Assembly (NCBI GenBank): GCA_027068075.1
Contig: JAMOUJ010000005.1
Location: 124,001-188,000, forward strand
Length of the DNA: 64,000 nucleotides
Source of the DNA: Candidatus Aminicenantota bacterium
GTDB taxonomy: Bacteria; Acidobacteriota; Aminicenantia; S016-38
Reading direction: 5' to 3'
Shown: in pieces, positions 60,566-64,000 of the stretch
Layout of the letters: every line of letters begins with the position of its first letter
Position numbering within the stretch: the stretch's first letter is position 1
Program-made: the position numbers and the translations under genes
Notes under the pieces: model-generated
What the model saw: only the letters and a program-made list of their open reading frames with translations
Told to the model about the DNA's origin: nothing
Databases searched by the model: none

Positions 60566-61416
60566 TGGAACTTTCCCAGAACAGGGTTTTAGGTTCCACT
60601 GCCATTTTACGGGAAAGTTACGATGCGGTAATGGACGCCCTGGCCGGAGGGGTAGAGGTGGACGAGATCGCCAGGTCCATCGCCCAACTCCTCTATTCCC
60701 ATCCCACCATGGCGGTTCTCATCAACTTCTTCCACCGATTCTTCAACGCCATTGAGAACGACAAGGAAGTGAGGATGATATGGAAGGAAATTGACCGGGA
60801 GGCGGAAGAAAACGCCAAAATAGCCTCCTCCCTCATGCCTCCCCGGGGAAAGGTGGTCATCTACTCCCACAGCAACTCCCTGCTGAGGGCCATGAAGGAA
60901 AGGGAAAGGAAAAACCTCACCGTAATCCTTTCCGAAGGAAGACCCTACTACGAGGGAAGGCTCATGGCCGAGAGGCTCCTGGAAATGGGCTACAAGGTGG
61001 AGTTCACCTACGACGCCTACCTGCCGGCCATGGTTCAGGAGGCGGAGATGGTGTTCATCGGAAGCGACGCCATCACATCCCAGGGGGTGGTAAACAGGGC
61101 GGGAAGTTTCTCCCTGGCCCTGGCGGCTAAACAGTTTAAAAAGCCCTTCTTCGTCATAGGCCACACATCCAAGGTCCTATACGGACACCTGAATTCCTAT
61201 TTCTCCCTCTACAGGGAAAACGGAGACCATCTAAACGCCCCCAGGGGCTCAAAGCCCAGGGGAAACATCTTTGACATCACCCCGTGGAAGGTGGTTTCGG
61301 CGGTGATTATAAACTCCATGATAGTCTCCCCCAAGGACATACCGTTCCGGCAAATAAAGACCTCCTCTCTCCTTCATCGGGCCTATCAGGAAATAAAGGG
61401 CAACGGGAAAAAATAA
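60544..61416 (+). CDS. eIF2B alpha/beta/delta-like protein
   Basis: 290 residues. Helical N-terminus with RESYDAVMDALAGG, then a Rossmann-like domain with VIYSHSNSLLRAM, VILSEGRPYYEGRLMAERLLEMGY, FIGSDAITSQGVVNRAGSFSLALAA and KPFFVIGHTSKV. The family includes methylthioribose-1-phosphate isomerase and ribose-1,5-bisphosphate isomerase; this bacterial member is shorter and its substrate cannot be told. ATG 60544 with a GGGGGTG ribosome site. Stops directly against the convergent hypC stop with no base between. Confidence 0.85.
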   Translation: MDWKERLMELSQNRVLGSTAILRESYDAVMDALAGGVEVDEIARSIAQLLYSHPTMAVLINFFHRFFNAIENDKEVRMIWKEIDREAEENAKIASSLMPPRGKVVIYSHSNSLLRAMKERERKNLTVILSEGRPYYEGRLMAERLLEMGYKVEFTYDAYLPAMVQEAEMVFIGSDAITSQGVVNRAGSFSLALAAKQFKKPFFVIGHTSKVLYGHLNSYFSLYRENGDHLNAPRGSKPRGNIFDITPWKVVSAVIINSMIVSPKDIPFRQIKTSSLLHRAYQEIKGNGKK

Positions 61417-61641
61417 TCAATCGTCCTGAAGGGAAAGGAATTCTTCCCAGGTCTCCAGACTTTTTCTCGCCTGCTCCTCGTCCAGTTTCTCTATAACGAA
61501 ACCGGCGTGGATGAGTACATAATCCCCCACCCGGCATCCGTCCACCAGGTCCAGGCGGACCTTCCTTCTGACCCCCTGAAGTTCCGCCACCGCCTCCAGG
61601 CCGTTTATTTCCACTATTTTCATGGGAACCGCAAGGCACAT
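61417..61641 (-). CDS. hypC: Hydrogenase maturation chaperone HypC
   Basis: 74 residues. The N-terminus MCLAVPMKIVEI carries the essential Cys2 that binds the Fe(CN)2CO unit and contacts HypD; DLVDGCRVGDYVLIHAGFVIEKLDEEQA is the conserved remainder. AGGTGAAG ribosome site. It sits 8 nt after a dipeptidase gene and is thus outside the hyp operon 52 kb away, on the opposite strand. Confidence 0.96.
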   Translation of the reverse strand: MCLAVPMKIVEINGLEAVAELQGVRRKVRLDLVDGCRVGDYVLIHAGFVIEKLDEEQARKSLETWEEFLSLQDD

Positions 61642-61649
61642 TTCTTCAC

Positions 61650-62819
61650 CTATTTTCCCGCTTCCGGGTAATTCCTCCGGTAGACCTCGTCGGCCCTGCG
61701 GAAGACCCTTAAAAAGTTCTCCCCCAGGACCTTCTTTATGTCCCCTTCGCTGAAGCCTTCCCTGAGCATCTCGTAAACCAGGTTTTTAATTTTATCAACT
61801 CCCTCCAGTCCCTCCGGGGTTATGGAAATCCCCTCAAAATCCGTTCCCAGGCCCACATGGTCTATTCCCACCAGGTCCGAAATGTACCGGATGTGTCTCA
61901 CCACATCCTTTACCCCCACCCTGGGGAGTTCCTTCATCTGCTCCCTCAGAAATTTTATGGCCCTTTCCCTTCCCTCCTCTTTGACCCTTTTAAGGAATTC
62001 AGCGTAAATCTCCTTCCAACGGGCGTAAACCCGGGGGGAAAGGTAAACGGGAAAGAAGTTCACCCCGATGACCCCTCCCCGGGCACCTATGGCCTTTATG
62101 AGGTGGTCCGGGATGTTTCTCTCTATGGGATTGAGTGCCCTGACACAGGAATGGGAGGCTACCGGGGGAAGTTCCGAGATTTCAATGGCCTGCTCCGCCG
62201 CCTTATCCGAGAGATGGGATACATCCACCAGGATTCCCAGGCGGTTCATGGCCCTTACCATCTCCTTCCCCTGGGGACTTAAACCTCCCCACCTCTCCCT
62301 GTCCGTGGCAGAATCCGCATATTTATTGCTCTTCATGTGGGTTAGGATGGCCATCCTCAGGCCAAGATGCCTCCACATGGGAAGGTGGGAGGGCTCCTCT
62401 ACGGGGGAGGAGTTCTCCATGGTCACCACCACGGCCAACTTGCCCTCCCTCTTCGCCCTCAGTATGTCCTTCCAGGAGTAGGCCAACATTACCCGATCCC
62501 CGTGGGAGTTCACGAAATTATAAACGGCGGCCAGTTCCCGGAGGGCGAATTCCATGGGGTGGTCCCGGTCGTAGGAATGGGGGGTAAAGATGGCGAAGCA
62601 AGGGGCAGTGAGTCCTCCCGAAAAGGCCCTGGGCAAGTCAAAATGTCCGCGCTCCCTCCTGGCCGAAACATCCTCCTTCAGCAAGGTGGTGGGAACATCC
62701 TCGTGGGCATCAATTATGACCGCCTCCTTCACTATCCTCTCAGCCTTCTGCCATAAATCTTCCCCCCCTGAAAATCCCGCCAGAAGGAGGGAAAGAAGGA
62801 CGAAAAGGGCTTTTCTCAT
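61650..62819 (-). CDS. Exported membrane dipeptidase, M19 family
   Basis: 389 residues with signal peptide (MRKALFVLLSLLLAGFSGG). Renal-dipeptidase fold zinc peptidase: IDAHEDVP (His-x-Asp metal ligands), VVTMENS (bridging Glu), VDVSHLSD, ASHSCVRAL and GLGTDFEG. Would hydrolyse dipeptides in the periplasm. Starts right after glnA and is followed by hypC. Confidence 0.94.
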   Translation of the reverse strand: MRKALFVLLSLLLAGFSGGEDLWQKAERIVKEAVIIDAHEDVPTTLLKEDVSARRERGHFDLPRAFSGGLTAPCFAIFTPHSYDRDHPMEFALRELAAVYNFVNSHGDRVMLAYSWKDILRAKREGKLAVVVTMENSSPVEEPSHLPMWRHLGLRMAILTHMKSNKYADSATDRERWGGLSPQGKEMVRAMNRLGILVDVSHLSDKAAEQAIEISELPPVASHSCVRALNPIERNIPDHLIKAIGARGGVIGVNFFPVYLSPRVYARWKEIYAEFLKRVKEEGRERAIKFLREQMKELPRVGVKDVVRHIRYISDLVGIDHVGLGTDFEGISITPEGLEGVDKIKNLVYEMLREGFSEGDIKKVLGENFLRVFRRADEVYRRNYPEAGK

Positions 62820-62822
62820 GGC

Positions 62823-64000
62823 CTAAAGCACCGGGAAGTATTTTTCCATCTCGTAGGTGGTGATTATCTGCCGGTATTCGTCCCACTGGGCCCTCTTGGA
62901 ATCTATGAGTTTTTCAAAGGCGGAATCCCCCAGAGTCTCCCTGACGACGCTTCCCTTTTCGGCCTCAATGATCGCCTCAATTAAACTCCCCGGCAGGGTC
63001 TCTATGTTCAACTCGGCCCTTCTGCTGGCTCCCATCCTGTAAACATTTTCCTCGCTGATGGGAGGAAGGGAGTATTTTTTCTTTATTCCCCTTAAACCGG
63101 CCTTGAGCAGAACCGCAAAAACCAGGTAGGGATTGGAAGCGGGATCGGGACTCCTGTACTCAATCCTCATGGATGAGGCCTTCTCCCTGGGTATGGCCGG
63201 GACCCTTATAAGGGGCGAGCGATTATACCTTCCCCAGGTGATGTAAACCGGTGCCTCGTATCCGGGAACCAGCCTTTTGTAGGAGTTTATCCACTGGTTG
63301 GTGATAAGGGTCAGTTCCCGGGCGTGCTTCAAGAGACCCGCCACATAACCCCTGGCCACTTCCGACATAAGGAAGGAATCCTCTGCGTCAAAAAAGGCGT
63401 TGTGGCCTTTCCGGAAAAGGGATTGATGAAGGTGAAGTCCGCTTCCGTTTATTCCCTGGATGGGCTTAGGCATGAAGGTGGCGTAATACCCGTTTCTCTC
63501 CGCCACATACTTCACCATGAACTTGGCCGTCACCAGGACATCCGCCATGGAAAGGGCGTCGGTGTATTTAAGGTCAAGTTCGTACTGGGAGGGAGAAACT
63601 TCGTGGTGAAGGTATTCCACCTCTATCCCCATGGCCTTTAGCCTCTCCACCGTCTCGCGGAGCAGGGCCTCCCCGGTGTCCGGGGGGACATAGTCAAAAT
63701 AGCCGTTGAAATCAATGAACTCCGGTGCGTCCTTGCTTTTAAAATAGAAAAACTCCAGTTCGGGACCCACGAAAAACTCAAAACCCTCTTCGGCGGCCTC
63801 CTCTAAAACACGCTTGAGGATCCTCCGGGGAGAGTCCTCGTAGCATGAACCGTCGGGGTTTACCACATCGCAGAAGACCCGGGCCACCTTACCCTGGGGA
63901 GACTCTATGGGTAGAACGGAAAAGGTGGAAAGGTCCGGTCTCAAAAACATGTCGCTTTCTTCTATCCTGGAGAAACCCCGGATGGAACTCCCATCAAAGG
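62823..64000 (-). CDS. glnA: Glutamine synthetase, type I (5' part outside window)
   Basis: 392 codons up to the window edge; the N-terminal beta-grasp portion is missing. FDGSSIRGFSRIEESDM, GPELEFF (metal Glu), HHEVSPSQYEL, NGSGLHLHQSLF (metal His) and RIEYRSPDPASNPYL are all type I GS blocks. The short C-terminal region without the NLYELP-type adenylylation site suggests the alpha subtype regulated by feedback rather than adenylylation. Heads a glnA-dipeptidase-hypC run. Confidence 0.95.
   Translation of the reverse strand, partial: FDGSSIRGFSRIEESDMFLRPDLSTFSVLPIESPQGKVARVFCDVVNPDGSCYEDSPRRILKRVLEEAAEEGFEFFVGPELEFFYFKSKDAPEFIDFNGYFDYVPPDTGEALLRETVERLKAMGIEVEYLHHEVSPSQYELDLKYTDALSMADVLVTAKFMVKYVAERNGYYATFMPKPIQGINGSGLHLHQSLFRKGHNAFFDAEDSFLMSEVARGYVAGLLKHARELTLITNQWINSYKRLVPGYEAPVYITWGRYNRSPLIRVPAIPREKASSMRIEYRSPDPASNPYLVFAVLLKAGLRGIKKKYSLPPISEENVYRMGASRRAELNIETLPGSLIEAIIEAEKGSVVRETLGDSAFEKLIDSKRAQWDEYRQIITTYEMEKYFPVL

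Overview
This 64 kb window is a dense chromosomal stretch of a diderm (Gram-negative-type) bacterium. It holds Oar-like TonB-dependent receptors, a heptosyltransferase-like enzyme, MsbA, an O-antigen-type ABC exporter, lipoproteins with lipoboxes, and PssA/Psd. The gene mix (CarboxypepD_reg/Oar receptors, DUF4388, GldAFG with DUF4340, Ser/Thr kinase with TonB) and the heavy use of AGG/AGA (Arg) and ATA (Ile) codons suggest an Acidobacteriota/Aminicenantes-like, probably thermophilic organism. That placement is an inference; no rRNA is present. I see no mobile element, CRISPR array or prophage. Genes are packed head to tail, usually with 1-40 nt overlaps, and only one clear intrinsic terminator is visible.

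Layout. 1-5.6 kb: two TonB-dependent receptors on the minus strand whose first 128 codons and leaders are identical over 480 bp. 5.7-10.6 kb: plus-strand [NiFe]-hydrogenase maturation operon (stand-alone Kae1-like half of HypF, HypD, HypE, HypA, HycI-type protease) ending in a glycosyltransferase; a SLC13 transporter converges on it. 11.8-19.2 kb: argS, a GldA/F/G-like ABC system, a DUF4340 protein and RarA, whose start appears to be AUA. 19.2-28.6 kb: a twelve-gene minus-strand superoperon running Rrf2, ThiE fused in frame to DUF465, Psd, PssA, a degenerate Asd-like protein, MsbA, YicC, RemA, Gmk, CoaBC and a GH27 alpha-galactosidase. 28.6-36.1 kb: tRNA-Glu and tRNA-Lys, a lipoprotein, GatA/GatC, a DUF4388 protein, a C1 peptidase, DUF2061, NadA, SmpB and a CNNM/CorC protein. 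36.2-45.1 kb: a 997-residue pseudo-receiver/Ser-Thr kinase/TM/TonB fusion, a small coiled-coil protein, AccD, FolC, RlmN and UvrA. 45.1-57.1 kb: PBP1C with an alpha-2-macroglobulin lipoprotein, a small beta-barrel protein, a DUF4139 protein and two MacB-like permeases. 57.2-60.0 kb: Wzt/Wzm exporter, cupin and Ogt. 60.0-64.0 kb: a DUF457 membrane protein, an eIF2B-like protein, HypC far from the other hyp genes, an M19 dipeptidase and a partial glutamine synthetase.

The most notable signals are: (1) the kinase-TonB fusion; (2) a recurring leaderless start signature, a -10 box (TATAAT, TATACT or TAAAAT) placed exactly 6 nt before ATG/GTG, seen at seven annotated genes and one mini-ORF; (3) that mini-ORF, seven codons long and overlapping the alpha-2-macroglobulin start; (4) the twin receptors with an identical 480 bp head; (5) split HypF; (6) the in-frame ThiE-DUF465 read-through; and (7) the AUA start of RarA.
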